Shown here piece after piece: positions 47,123 to 55,731 of a DNA stretch of 64,000 nucleotides (its first letter is position 1; the number at the start of each line of letters is the position of its first letter). Both the position numbers and the translations under genes were made by a program. Origin of the DNA: an uncultured Luminiphilus sp. (GTDB lineage Bacteria; Pseudomonadota; Gammaproteobacteria; Pseudomonadales; Halieaceae); assembly GCA_943787485.1 (NCBI GenBank), contig CALSMP010000003.1:1-64000 (forward strand), given 5' to 3'. The notes under the pieces are model-generated. The model did no database searches. It was not told where the DNA came from and was given only the letters and a program-made list of their open reading frames with translations.

Positions 47123-47320
47123 GGTTGCTGGGGTTTCGCCTCCAGCATCGCCACCACCTGAATCTCCGCCACCAGAATCTCCACCGCCTGAGTCACCACC
47201 CCCATCAACTGGAGGAGGAGGCGCTTCAATATTAATCGTGGTGCTGTCATCGCCTGAACAGGCACCCAAGAGCACCAGAATTGATAATGTAAAAATCGTC
47301 TTCGTCGCTAGTTGCATCAT
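44504..47320 (-). CDS. Outer-membrane lipoprotein with two near-identical beta-helix domains
   Basis: This is a 938-residue lipoprotein. The signal peptide ends in the lipobox LLGAC, followed by a flexible linker with repeated S-G-G-G-D. Two homologous halves of about 440 and 432 residues follow (DNA 45803-47122 and 44504-45802). Each contains strands such as GNGNGQLETNGDGSL, GSGEWGGLI, YIQVHGNSDDGIEFYGG and NNNDDSVDWDEGYQG, consistent with a right-handed parallel beta-helix and Asp-rich, probably calcium-binding, turns. The ATG at 47320 has GAGG upstream. It follows the TonB receptor by 38 bases, so it probably works with it as a surface partner. Ligand unknown. Confidence 0.82.
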   Translation of the reverse strand: MMQLATKTIFTLSILVLLGACSGDDSTTINIEAPPPPVDGGGDSGGGDSGGGDSGGGDAGGETPATCPEGTAEVTAGLCELPATVSSDLTLSAGVSYLMSDRVTVGNGNGQLETNGDGSLADGSAVQAVTLTIEAGVEVFGKSGTFANLLVTRGSKIMAMGTAEAPIVFSSDDDGYDGSGEWGGLIIHGYAPHNECPEGGSYCDIDSEGESGFAGGYDASDSSGVLRYVVVAEGGYEFSTGNEINGISLVGVGSGTEMDYIQVHGNSDDGIEFYGGNVNLKHGVFTNNNDDSVDWDEGYQGNLQYIIVKQGASKGEAFEMDTEGSSEGFLSKPTLSNVTVVADKVADRATYSLNFKKRSGGFFHNTVVTVSPDSETAMASCVNVDGSGSEALVGEALVLNNWIQDCASGSGDQGVLANVSGLDNGTISAVAAQLDDNFASQASAAMLESPIDWASVNGAYPESVADASYLDATDYIGAVNPDGSDVWWAGWTVEGSVGNPSIPVATCPAGTDELEAGLCLLPPTISSDMTLTAGVDYLMEGRVTVGNGNGQLETNGDGSLADGSSVREVTLTIEAGVKVFGKTGTFANLVITRGSKLMAMGTKSAPIVFSSDDDGLDGSGEWGGLIMHGYAPHNECAVGGSYCDIDSEGESGFAGGYDPDDSSGVLRYVVVAEGGYEFSTGNEINGISLVSVGRGTEMDYIQVHGNSDDGIEFYGGNVNVKHGVFTNNNDDSVDWDEGYQGNLQYIIVKQGASKGEAFEMDTEGSADGFLSKPTLANVTIINDKVADRATYSLNFKKRSGGFFHNTVVTVADSSETAVDTCINVDGSGSEALVGSALVINNWIQDCGQGSGVHGSLSGSNVSFDASTVVETDAALDALLSSQAPEASGLSPLDWDAINGAYADSVADGDYFDSTDYIGAVNPDGSDPWWAGWTVSGSL

Positions 47321-47358
47321 GGTTCTACTGCCTCGCAAGAACGGTAAAGTGAAACGCG

Positions 47359-50300
47359 TTAAAACAGCCAATCGACGCCCAACTGCACGGAAGCGCCTCG
47401 GTTATAAATCTGGAAGACCTGCCCACCTTGAGAGTACTCAACTTCGTCATCTAACAAGTTCTCAAGCTTTGCCTTCAACGTCACAGATTCCGAAATATCG
47501 AATCGATAGACGATATTGAGATCGAGTCGCGGCTCTAAAAACACATCCGGCTGACCAGAGACGCCAGCGTCTGCGATTGATCTGCCATTCTGGTTCAGCA
47601 AGATCGTTAGCTGGTGCCCGGCGCTAATGTTGTCGTAGCCGAAAATGAGGTTCGCCGTGTACTCAGGTTGCCCCTGCAGAGCACGTGCATCCTGATTGTT
47701 GGCCGTAACTTCAGATTCAATTAGCGCCGCATTGAAAGAGACAAATAGCGTTTGATCGTAGCCATCGCCCAGCATGAACTCGAAGCGCCCATCTACTTCG
47801 ATCCCATAAAGCTCTGCCGATTCGGCATTTTGAAAGGTGCGCGAGTTACCAGCAGTGCCCGATGCCGCCTGAACGACTCGCTCAATTGGCTTGTCCATAT
47901 CCTTATAAAAGAGCGCAATAGACAGGCTATCTATTTTTGACAGGTACCACTCCCAGCGCAAGTCGGCGTTGATGATGTCTGAAATTTCCAGGAAAGGATT
48001 ACCCCTTACCCGGAAGTTAAATTCATTGTCATAAAAGGTGGCGTTGGCAGCCTCTTTAAAATCAGGCCGGGCGACTGTTTGAGATAATCCCAAGCGCAGC
48101 TGATGTGAGTCACTCACAAACCAATTCACCCCGAGGCTTGGGAGAAAACTGTCCTCGTCAATCACGGACTGGACCGCGCCCTGGGTTCCCTGTAGCGAAA
48201 AGGTGTCGGTGGTTTGCTCGTAGGTCTCATAACGGCCACCAATAAGCACCTGCCAACCGGCGGCAAAGGTGTGGTCGTACATTAGATAAGCACTGTTGTA
48301 TTCAAGCTCCGCGTCGTAGCTGTCAGAGGCCAGAGTTTTATCGACAAACGCCAAGCCGGTATTAGGGCTGCTAGAAATACCTCCCTCTCCGCCGGGGAGG
48401 CAGCCGGGCTTCTCCGATCCGCTCTCGCAGGAATAAATAACGTCAGAAACCAACAAATTATTGGTGCGTAGCAGGTCATCTCGCACCTGATTAACGTTAA
48501 ATCCGTAAGTCGAACTTTTTGACTCTCGCTCTCGGTAGATCAGCTGAAAGCCTGTTTTAAGCTGGCCGAAGCTGGCGCCCGCATCGAAAACATCCCAGGT
48601 AAGATCAGCGGAAACATCGATGTTGTCATCAACCAGATCATCGTACCGCCGGATGATCGTACCGGGCTCGAGAATAAAGCCCTTGAATAGTGCTGCCTGT
48701 TGGTCGTTGGCCTGCTGGAAGTCGTACTGCGCTTTCAAGCCAGCCGGATCAGTAGCGCTCGAAGTCGCTGAAAAATCATACTCGCGTCGATCCGGCGCAT
48801 ACCGCTCTGCCTGGCTGATCATGCCCTGCCACTCGAGGAAAAAGCTGCCGTCCTCGTTTAAAAAATGGGAGCCCAACAGCTGAGTCGAAAGATATTGCCG
48901 CTCTTCCCACTGTATCGTTTGTCGCAGCAAAGACTGGAATTCGTCGCCTTCTTGGCCTACGGATCGCTCGAGCTGGCTTGCGGTAACACGTGAAGCAACC
49001 GTATTCCATTCAAAGGTGTTGTTACCGATATTCCAACCAACTGACACCAGACCATTGGCCTCTATCGTGTTGGTGTACTGTCGATACAGAAAGTTGTCCG
49101 CCACCTCACCCTGGGATTCGTAAGTGTAACGCTCCCCATCGTCTTGCTTGCTCCACTCATTAGAGTAGTTAGCAGCGGCATACACGCCCAGTTCGGAGTT
49201 ATCGAGCAAAAACAGGTTGCCCGCAGTGAGGCCGAACTTTGCGTCTGACGCCGCGGATTTAAAATCGGGGTCAAATCCGTCTTGGATAAGTAGTGCGCCA
49301 ACCCGTCTCAGCTCACCTTCGGTGTAATCGTCCAGGGGAAATACCTCTCCCGTCTGACTATCGACAGCCTCGCCCGTTCTTAGAAAATCGGAAATCAGCG
49401 CAAGAGCGGGATCCTCTGCACGCGTGCCGTCATCCCAGCCAAGCACATCAAAATCTCCACTCAACGGATCGACAAAGACTGTCTCTCCGGTTAAATCGGC
49501 GGTGTAGCCGCCTTGGATACTCACCCCGAGTACCCGGTCGTCGGGGAAGGTCTTGGTGTTGATGACCAAGTTACCACCGGTCGACTCACCCGGCATGTAA
49601 GGCAAAAAGGTTTTCTTGATGTCGAGCTGGTTCACAAAATTTGACGGAAACAAATCAAGCGGCACGGTGCGCTTAGAGGGGTTGGTGGATGGCATCGTCG
49701 CATTGTTCAAAGTTGAGGAGACATAACGACCACCCAAACCGCGAATAAATACATATTTATCGTCTTGGACCGAAATGCCTGGTACCCGCACCACAGAGGC
49801 GGCGACGTCAGAGTCTGAAAAACGCGCCAGAAGCTCCACACCGATCGTATCGACGATATTCGCCGTGTCGCGCTCGCTGACCTCTCGGCCCGAGGGATCA
49901 AAGGTGGCGGTGACAAACACCTCTTCCATAGTGGGTGCCGCAATCTCCATTGTCTCAGCGGACTCGCTAATGGCCACCACTACGGACCGGTCTAGACCAC
50001 CGACAACCCGAAAGTAAGCGGTTTTTTCTGCAACCTGTACCCGGTAGCGACCACGCTTCAACGTGACACTGGCATCACCCGAAGAGTCGGTTTGCAGAGA
50101 ACCGCTATAACCAGCAATGTAAACCGGCTCCTGTGCAACCGGTTGGCCTTCCTGAGTCACTCGTAGGTTCAGCGAGCCCTGAGGGGCGTTCCTTTGATCT
50201 GCGACACTCTCGGTTTGCGAATAGACGTCGACGTTTACCTCGTCCGTGTCGAGCTCGGCGATCACATCCACGAGCTGGCCCGAATTGGCTGTGAATCGAG

Positions 50301-50556
50301 TGCCCGTTTGGGTTGTGTCAGTCCTAATCGCTAGTGTGTGGCTGCCGACACCGTCGATATCAGCTAGCAGCGAGCCGTCAGCGGCGGTTTGACCAGCGAA
50401 GAGCTCATCGATAAGCACATCGGCACCGGCGACCGGCTTACCCTCAGAAAACACATAGACAAGTAGCTCATCGGCCGCTTTTGTGGAGGAGACCGCGGCT
50501 ACTAAACTGAATAGTGCTGCTATTAAGTAGCGAATCACAGGAATGCGGAAAGTCAT
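47359..50556 (-). CDS. TonB-dependent receptor with carboxypeptidase-regulatory-like N-terminal domains
   Basis: This 1065-residue outer-membrane receptor has a signal peptide (LIAALFSLVAAVSSTKAA), two beta-sandwich regions (about 28-100 and 118-190) of the carboxypeptidase-regulatory type, a plug domain (EEVFVTATFDPSGREV, VRVPGISVQDDKYVFIRGLG) and a large barrel ending in the usual terminal Phe. GAGG precedes the ATG. It is followed by the duplicated lipoprotein and then phoB. Receptors with such extensions import large or complex substrates; a phosphorus compound is possible by context only. Confidence 0.92.
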   Translation of the reverse strand: MTFRIPVIRYLIAALFSLVAAVSSTKAADELLVYVFSEGKPVAGADVLIDELFAGQTAADGSLLADIDGVGSHTLAIRTDTTQTGTRFTANSGQLVDVIAELDTDEVNVDVYSQTESVADQRNAPQGSLNLRVTQEGQPVAQEPVYIAGYSGSLQTDSSGDASVTLKRGRYRVQVAEKTAYFRVVGGLDRSVVVAISESAETMEIAAPTMEEVFVTATFDPSGREVSERDTANIVDTIGVELLARFSDSDVAASVVRVPGISVQDDKYVFIRGLGGRYVSSTLNNATMPSTNPSKRTVPLDLFPSNFVNQLDIKKTFLPYMPGESTGGNLVINTKTFPDDRVLGVSIQGGYTADLTGETVFVDPLSGDFDVLGWDDGTRAEDPALALISDFLRTGEAVDSQTGEVFPLDDYTEGELRRVGALLIQDGFDPDFKSAASDAKFGLTAGNLFLLDNSELGVYAAANYSNEWSKQDDGERYTYESQGEVADNFLYRQYTNTIEANGLVSVGWNIGNNTFEWNTVASRVTASQLERSVGQEGDEFQSLLRQTIQWEERQYLSTQLLGSHFLNEDGSFFLEWQGMISQAERYAPDRREYDFSATSSATDPAGLKAQYDFQQANDQQAALFKGFILEPGTIIRRYDDLVDDNIDVSADLTWDVFDAGASFGQLKTGFQLIYRERESKSSTYGFNVNQVRDDLLRTNNLLVSDVIYSCESGSEKPGCLPGGEGGISSSPNTGLAFVDKTLASDSYDAELEYNSAYLMYDHTFAAGWQVLIGGRYETYEQTTDTFSLQGTQGAVQSVIDEDSFLPSLGVNWFVSDSHQLRLGLSQTVARPDFKEAANATFYDNEFNFRVRGNPFLEISDIINADLRWEWYLSKIDSLSIALFYKDMDKPIERVVQAASGTAGNSRTFQNAESAELYGIEVDGRFEFMLGDGYDQTLFVSFNAALIESEVTANNQDARALQGQPEYTANLIFGYDNISAGHQLTILLNQNGRSIADAGVSGQPDVFLEPRLDLNIVYRFDISESVTLKAKLENLLDDEVEYSQGGQVFQIYNRGASVQLGVDWLF

Positions 50557-50820
50557 TAAGGCCTCGTCAGGTGGTAACAGCGCTCCGTAAAACGCTACGG
50601 GGAGGACATTAACCTCGGAATATGGCCCTTTCGTGGCAGGTTCTTTACAGCGGGGTTAACAGTTTGTTGCATTTCTATGACATACCACCCTAGCGTCACG
50701 GGCATGTACAGTCATAGGAGGCAATATGGGGGCCCTAGCTGATAAAGATTCGGTTACTCTAAGCGGACCGCAGTGACAGGACGGGGACCTGCACCCTAAT
50801 AGTAGCGCCGAGCGATATCG

Positions 50821-51933
50821 ATGAAAGCCAAAACAGCACACATTGTAGGCATGTATAAATGTGGGACCTCTTGGCTCTTGCATTGCCTCGCCGCGCACCC
50901 GGAAATCATCGCCTGGCGGGAATTTGATCCTTACGTCGCCGCACTTAAACGCGATAGCCCAAGGAATAATCCGTTTAAACGCATCACTAGTCTTGTCCAC
51001 ACGCTAGCGGGGCGTCTTGATCTTGCACATGGCAACCATCGATTTTTTCCGCGATCGCATTCCGAAGCATTTACCGAATTTTTTCTGGGTATGGGCTGGA
51101 TCCCGCTTTTTGGTCACGAAGGTCGTAGCAAAGCAAAGGCGCTGCTACCCCATTCCTTCGAGGACATTCCCGGCGTCGCCGATGCACTATTCGAGATACT
51201 TGAGCAAAATTTTAGACCCGAGCGTCTGCAGAAATATGAGCCCGCAAAATTTCACTACACGCTGGGAAATGTCAATTTCAAGCGGTCTGAGATGATCGAA
51301 CTCATGCAATGCATTTATCAATGCGACAACCCGCGAGATATGCCTGTTGTGTTTTACGATTATGTGTCGAGCCTTTCAACTCCTGACACCCTGGTGGCCT
51401 TTAAAGCCGCGGACCAAATTATGTCCTTGAAACTGCTCCGGGAAGATCTTCCATCAACCAAGGTTGTTGCGGTGGTTCGAGACGGCCGAGACGCAATGGT
51501 GTCGGCCTGGAAATATGAGGCCCTGATGCACCACTCCGAAGCGCCATGGGGCGCGAAGTTTAAGGCCCAAAAAAACCTGATTGAATTTATGTACACCTGG
51601 GGTGTTAGGGCATCTGCGATCTTACAAGCCGAGACCGATGGCCGGCTTCTGATGATTCGATACGAGGATCTTCATCACAATTTTGAAACCACTATCCGCA
51701 AAGTCTACGACTACCTCGAAGTTGATAGCCGCGCCGAGGCTATCGCCGAAGTGAAAGCCATTACTGATTTCGAAAAGGTATCGGGCGGCCGGAAGAAAGG
51801 AGAAGAAGCCGATTCAGTCGTACGAAAGGGCATTGTGGGTGACTGGAAAAATGAACTCACCCAGCATCAGGCGGATTTAGCTTGGCGAGTCGCCCGACGG
51901 CAACTCATTGCCCTTGGATACTCTCAAAATTAG
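50821..51933 (+). CDS. Sulfotransferase family protein
   Basis: This 370-residue protein transfers sulfate from PAPS. It has the 5'-phosphosulfate loop MYKCGTSWLLH (residues 11-21) and the 3'-phosphate-binding VVRDGRDAMVSAW. The C-terminal segment GGRKKGEEAD resembles the RKG-type PAPS-contact end of the fold. No signal peptide, so cytoplasmic. It is divergent from the TonB receptor across 264 bases and has no obvious partner. Acceptor unknown. Confidence 0.8.
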   Translation: MKAKTAHIVGMYKCGTSWLLHCLAAHPEIIAWREFDPYVAALKRDSPRNNPFKRITSLVHTLAGRLDLAHGNHRFFPRSHSEAFTEFFLGMGWIPLFGHEGRSKAKALLPHSFEDIPGVADALFEILEQNFRPERLQKYEPAKFHYTLGNVNFKRSEMIELMQCIYQCDNPRDMPVVFYDYVSSLSTPDTLVAFKAADQIMSLKLLREDLPSTKVVAVVRDGRDAMVSAWKYEALMHHSEAPWGAKFKAQKNLIEFMYTWGVRASAILQAETDGRLLMIRYEDLHHNFETTIRKVYDYLEVDSRAEAIAEVKAITDFEKVSGGRKKGEEADSVVRKGIVGDWKNELTQHQADLAWRVARRQLIALGYSQN

Positions 51934-51986
51934 GGGCTATCCATGGTAGCTCGGCATGATATTTAACGCAGTGGCTTGCCAACTAA

Positions 51987-52886
51987 CTACAAAAACGGCT
52001 GGGGCAGCACATAGTGGTCAAGCAACATCAGCGGGAAAATGGCCATCAGGTAGACGATTGAAAACCAAAACATCTTCATCGCCCTGCGGTTGTCCAGTGT
52101 TCGCAACACCGTCACGGCATGCAAAATAAACATCCCCCCCAGCACCAGTGCCCCTGCCAGATAAAGCCAGCTGCTAAGCCCTAGCGCCACAGGCACTATA
52201 GTCGTTACCAACAGGGCCAGTGCGTAAATAAGGCTCTGCACCGCGGTATATCGACGGCCATGGGTCACCGGCAACATGGGAATGTCAACCTTGGCGTATT
52301 CTTCTTTTCGGGCAATGGCCAGCGCCCAAAAATGAGGTGGGGTCCAGAAAAAAATAATAAGCACCAGCAAAATGGCATGGCCGTCTATCTGGTTGGTGAC
52401 AGCGGTCCAGCCCAGCAACGGCGGCATCGCACCGGCTAAGCCACCAATGACAATGTTTTGGGGAGTCGCGCGTTTTAAATACAGGGTATAGACGAAGGCA
52501 TAACCCACTAAGGAGGCAAGCGTGAGCCAGGCGGTCAAGGCATTGACCCAGGTCAGGAGGATAAACATGCCGAGCGAACCAAGTACGAAGGCAAAAATAG
52601 CGGCGCCCTGTGAGTCAATTTTTCCCTTCACCAAAGGTCGCCCAGAGGTTCTCGCCATGATCGCATCGATATGTTGGTCAGCCAGGTGGTTGACCGCCGC
52701 GGCCGATGCCGCGCAGAGGGCAATGCCGGTACTGGCAAAGATCACGATATCGATAGGTACCGCACCCGGAGTTGCCATGCACATGCCGACGATAGCCGTC
52801 AGAATCATCAGCCAGACGACATTGGGTTTGCACAGCTCGTAATAGTCTCGCCAGGTGGCACGCGCGGTAGTCAGACTTGATTCCAT
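51987..52886 (-). CDS. ctaB: Heme O synthase (protoheme IX farnesyltransferase)
   Basis: This membrane prenyltransferase makes heme O, the precursor of heme A for the oxidase encoded next to it. The 299-residue protein has the Asp-rich motif DQHIDAIMARTSGRPL in the first loop and the second loop motif KEEYAKVDIPMLP. The ATG at 52886 is chosen over a TTG 17 codons upstream, because homologues start close to the first membrane helix. It is divergent from the sco gene. Confidence 0.93.
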   Translation of the reverse strand: MESSLTTARATWRDYYELCKPNVVWLMILTAIVGMCMATPGAVPIDIVIFASTGIALCAASAAAVNHLADQHIDAIMARTSGRPLVKGKIDSQGAAIFAFVLGSLGMFILLTWVNALTAWLTLASLVGYAFVYTLYLKRATPQNIVIGGLAGAMPPLLGWTAVTNQIDGHAILLVLIIFFWTPPHFWALAIARKEEYAKVDIPMLPVTHGRRYTAVQSLIYALALLVTTIVPVALGLSSWLYLAGALVLGGMFILHAVTVLRTLDNRRAMKMFWFSIVYLMAIFPLMLLDHYVLPQPFL

Positions 52887-53054
52887 CAGAGGGTAAAGCT
52901 CCCTGTAAGTGGGGTGCAGGATTGTTGTCGAGAGCAAGCGCCCAACAACGGCTCGACGTCGGCTCGATTACGGGGGATCTGATCAGGCCATGTTGACGGA
53001 CTGTAGGTGCTGTTGTCAGACTGACATCTCAATAAGGACGGGGGCATAAAAGGC

Positions 53055-53738
53055 GTGATATCAGTCTTTCGAGAACGGGCAATGGCCGTTATTTTGGTCG
53101 CGGCAGCCATTACAGGTATTTCGCTCGCAGGCTCTGGGTACTGGACGCTCTGGCAGTCACAAAAGGCCATCGATGAAGGAGCGCTTCCTCCCGCCTTGAT
53201 AGCGTTCCCAGAGAGAAGGCCACTGGCCGAATTCATCTTAGTGGATGATGAAAAAGGCGTTTTTGACCTGAAGTCGCTGGAATCTCGCTGGTCGTTTATA
53301 TTTTTCGGCTTCATGTATTGCCCTGATGTCTGTCCGACAACCCTTTACGATCTCTCTCATGTTAAACGCGAGATCCTTGCCCAAGGTATCGAAGACACCC
53401 AAATCCAATTCGTCTTTATTTCAGTCGACCCGGCCCGCGATAAAGCGGCTCAAATCCAACGTTATGTTCAGTACTTTGACCCTGCCTTTCTCGGAGCCAC
53501 CGGCTCCGTCGGTCAACTTACTAATCTTACTCGGCAGCTTGGCGCGCCCTTCCGGCTCGAAGCTCCCACCGCCGAAAATGTATATGACGTGACCCATTCT
53601 GGGGCCGTCTACCTGGTTGACCCGTTGGGTCAGTACACAGGCATCATCAATCCTCCGTTTGTCCCGGCTGATGTGGCGAGACAATTTTCTGACCTTTACC
53701 ACGCCGCGCCGACGGCAAACTTGGTGAGCAGCCCTTAA
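53055..53738 (+). CDS. Sco1/SenC copper chaperone
   Basis: This 227-residue membrane-anchored thioredoxin-fold protein delivers copper to the CuA site of the oxidase subunit II. The copper ligands are Cys89 and Cys93 in CPDVC and a His in THSGAVYL near residue 181. An N-terminal membrane helix is present. The GTG at 53055 is the longest start; an ATG nine codons later is possible. Convergent with the small oxidase gene at 53742. Confidence 0.92.
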   Translation: MISVFRERAMAVILVAAAITGISLAGSGYWTLWQSQKAIDEGALPPALIAFPERRPLAEFILVDDEKGVFDLKSLESRWSFIFFGFMYCPDVCPTTLYDLSHVKREILAQGIEDTQIQFVFISVDPARDKAAQIQRYVQYFDPAFLGATGSVGQLTNLTRQLGAPFRLEAPTAENVYDVTHSGAVYLVDPLGQYTGIINPPFVPADVARQFSDLYHAAPTANLVSSP

Positions 53739-53741
53739 TCG

Positions 53742-53900
53742 CTACTCCTTCTTATCTGCATGCACAGTGTCTACCCGTGCCGGCACGTCCTTACTATGGT
53801 CGACCAGCAGGTAGGCGAATGCATACATGAACACCGTAAGCGATAAAAACACGATAATGTGTGTCGTGTAGTTGCTGCCTTCAGTTTTCTGGCCGCCCAT
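53742..53900 (-). CDS. Small membrane protein of the oxidase cluster, 52 residues
   Basis: The ATG at 53900 has GAGGAG upstream and opens a 52-codon frame ending at 53742. The peptide has a single hydrophobic helix (IIVFLSLTVFMYAFAYLLV) with charged ends. It lies 36 bases after the subunit IV gene on the same strand and 3 bases from the convergent sco stop. It is probably a small accessory subunit or assembly factor of the aa3 oxidase. No family name can be given. Confidence 0.7.
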   Translation of the reverse strand: MGGQKTEGSNYTTHIIVFLSLTVFMYAFAYLLVDHSKDVPARVDTVHADKKE

Positions 53901-53936
53901 TTTTCTCCTCGCTATATTCTTAATTAACTATTTGGT

Positions 53937-54323
53937 TCAGTGATGCGGTGACGCCGGAGCTACGATGATCAACTCCTTCAGAAAGTGCACCCCGCGCTGA
54001 AAAAAGGTCCAATCCGCTTCCAATGACCCGATTGCTACTAGCGTCAGCAACAAGGCAGGGGGTAACAAGATGAAGTAAACCATCGCCAAGCGCTCCCACA
54101 CCATATGCATGAACACGGCAATGATGAGCCCGGCCTTAAGCACCATGAACAGTAAAATCAGGAACCAGCGCATATAGCCCTGGACCTGGTAGAAATCAAC
54201 GGCGTAAGACATCGCGCTCAAGACGAATAGCAGTATCCAGATCTTGAAATAAACGCCTAAGGGATGCTGAATCGCCTCTTCCTGCCGCACAACGGACCCA
54301 TGGCCCTCTACTGCATGTTCCAT
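53937..54323 (-). CDS. Cytochrome c oxidase subunit IV (prokaryotic type)
   Basis: This 128-residue protein with three membrane helices (IWILLFVLSAMSYAVDF, WFLILLFMVLKAGLIIAV, VYFILLPPALLLTLVAIG) matches the small subunit IV of bacterial aa3/bo3-type oxidases. It lies 11 bases after the subunit III gene. The ATG at 54323 follows GGGAG; a GTG one codon upstream is equivalent. Confidence 0.87.
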   Translation of the reverse strand: MEHAVEGHGSVVRQEEAIQHPLGVYFKIWILLFVLSAMSYAVDFYQVQGYMRWFLILLFMVLKAGLIIAVFMHMVWERLAMVYFILLPPALLLTLVAIGSLEADWTFFQRGVHFLKELIIVAPASPHH

Positions 54324-54334
54324 CACTTACTCCC

Positions 54335-55055
54335 TTACCACAGGTAGAAAAATGCAAAAATGAAAACCCAAACCAGGTCAACAAAGTGCCAGTACAGACC
54401 CAGTATTTCTATCTCTTCGTAGTTGCCGCCCCGACTGGTGAACCACCCTTTTGTATGATCATCCAGATGCCCTCGCGCCACCTTGTAGCTGAAAATGAAC
54501 AAGAAGATCACGCCGATCGAAACGTGGAAGCCGTGGAAGCCAGTCACCATAAAGAACACAGAGCCAAACTGGGCTGCACCCATCGGATTGCCCCAGGGTC
54601 TAATGCCTTCCTCAAAGATCAAGCTTGCTCCACTCAAATACCTGCATGCCCACGAAGGTTGCACCAAGAAGCGCCGTGGCCAGGAGTAGCCAGAAAGTCA
54701 CCCACTTGTTTTTGCGATAGCCGTAGTTGACCGCAAGCGCCATAGTGCCGCTCGAAGTGATTAGCACAAACGTCATAATCGCAATCAGAATGAGCGGGAT
54801 CGGCGCGCCGCCAAAGCTCAACGCGAAGACCTCACTGGCGCTCGGCCAAGGATCCAGCGTCGACATGCGCACGGTCATATAAGAGGCAAGAAAGCAGCCA
54901 AATATAAACGTGTCACTGACCAGGAAAATCCACATCATTGCCTTGCCCCAAGGCACGCCCTTAAAGGCGCGTTGATCTGAACTCCAGTCGTCAAAGAAGC
55001 CGGCCAAGCCTGGCTTCAACTCCAGTGAATCCGATGCCATTGTCTCAGTCGACAT
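54335..55055 (-). pseudogene. ctaE: Cytochrome c oxidase subunit III, one +1 frameshift
   Basis: Read through, this is a 239-residue subunit III with six to seven helices (WGKAMMWIFLVSDTFIFG, ending HFVDLVWVFIFAFFYLW). The frame breaks near 54621-54622, where QVFEWSK changes frame before LIFEEGIRPWGN. Removing one base of a TT (AA on the plus strand) restores the protein, including the conserved acidic VFEW segment. The corrected length divides by 3 exactly. AGGGAG precedes the ATG. Probably a functional gene with a sequencing error, since subunits I and IV are intact. Confidence 0.8.
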
Positions 55056-55067
55056 GGTTTTCTCCCT

Positions 55068-55720
55068 TTAGATAAAGCCGCAGATTCTGAGCAGAACCTC
55101 GAAATTGTCGCCGCTGAACAGCAAGCCAAATACCAGCAGCCAAACCCCCAATAAATAGTGCCAATACAGTGCGCAATTAGAAACGTTGTGCTCCATCGCG
55201 CGCACGTCAACCCGCCCAAAGGCACGACGAATAGCACGCGTCAAGCGCCACCATACCCCCGGCCATATGCAAACCATGTACGCCAGTAATCATGAAAAAG
55301 AAGCCCACGGATGGATTGCTGAAATCACCCAGCACCATGGCTGTCAGCTGCTGCCATGCGGCCAGTTGCCCCACTAAGAATGCGACGGTCAAAACCCCCG
55401 CGCCCACCAAAGCGGCGCGTACCTAGCTTGACCTGTCCAGCACGGGCCCACATTAGGGCGACCTGCAGACACAAGCTGCTCAACAACAGCAGGCCCGTGT
55501 TAGCCCACAAGAGATTAATCTGAGGGGTAGGTCGCCAGTCCTGATACAGCATGCGCCCACCGTAGGCCACAATCATCAGCAGAAAGAACACGCTCACCAC
55601 ACTCAAGAGTACCTTGAGTGCCGAACGGCGTGAGTTCTGCAAGATCTGCATTCCCGACAGAGCGGGAGCAACGGGACCTGTGTGAGCAATCCAGGGGTGT
55701 TCCGTAAAAATAGTACTCAT
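55068..55720 (-). pseudogene. Second subunit III-like protein, two +1 frameshifts
   Basis: Corrected, this gives 216 residues of a heme-copper oxidase subunit III family member, divergent from the one downstream (the conserved acidic segment reads AAWQQLTAM). Frame breaks lie at 55422-55423 (a doubled G on the coding strand) and 55243-55244 (a doubled T). Removing one base at each joins QVKL-VRAALVGAG and GMVAL-TRAIRRAFG. The later segment EHNVSNCALYWHYLLGVW is the conserved last-helix region. The ATG at 55720 follows AGGGAGA, 11 bases after the subunit I stop. Confidence 0.78.
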
Positions 55721-55731
55721 CGCGTCTCTCC

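Noticed and set aside
47147..47200. Short GC-rich tandem repeat resembling a microsatellite or CRISPR
   Set aside because: It encodes the S-G-G-G-D linker of the lipoprotein; units are 15 bases with no spacers.
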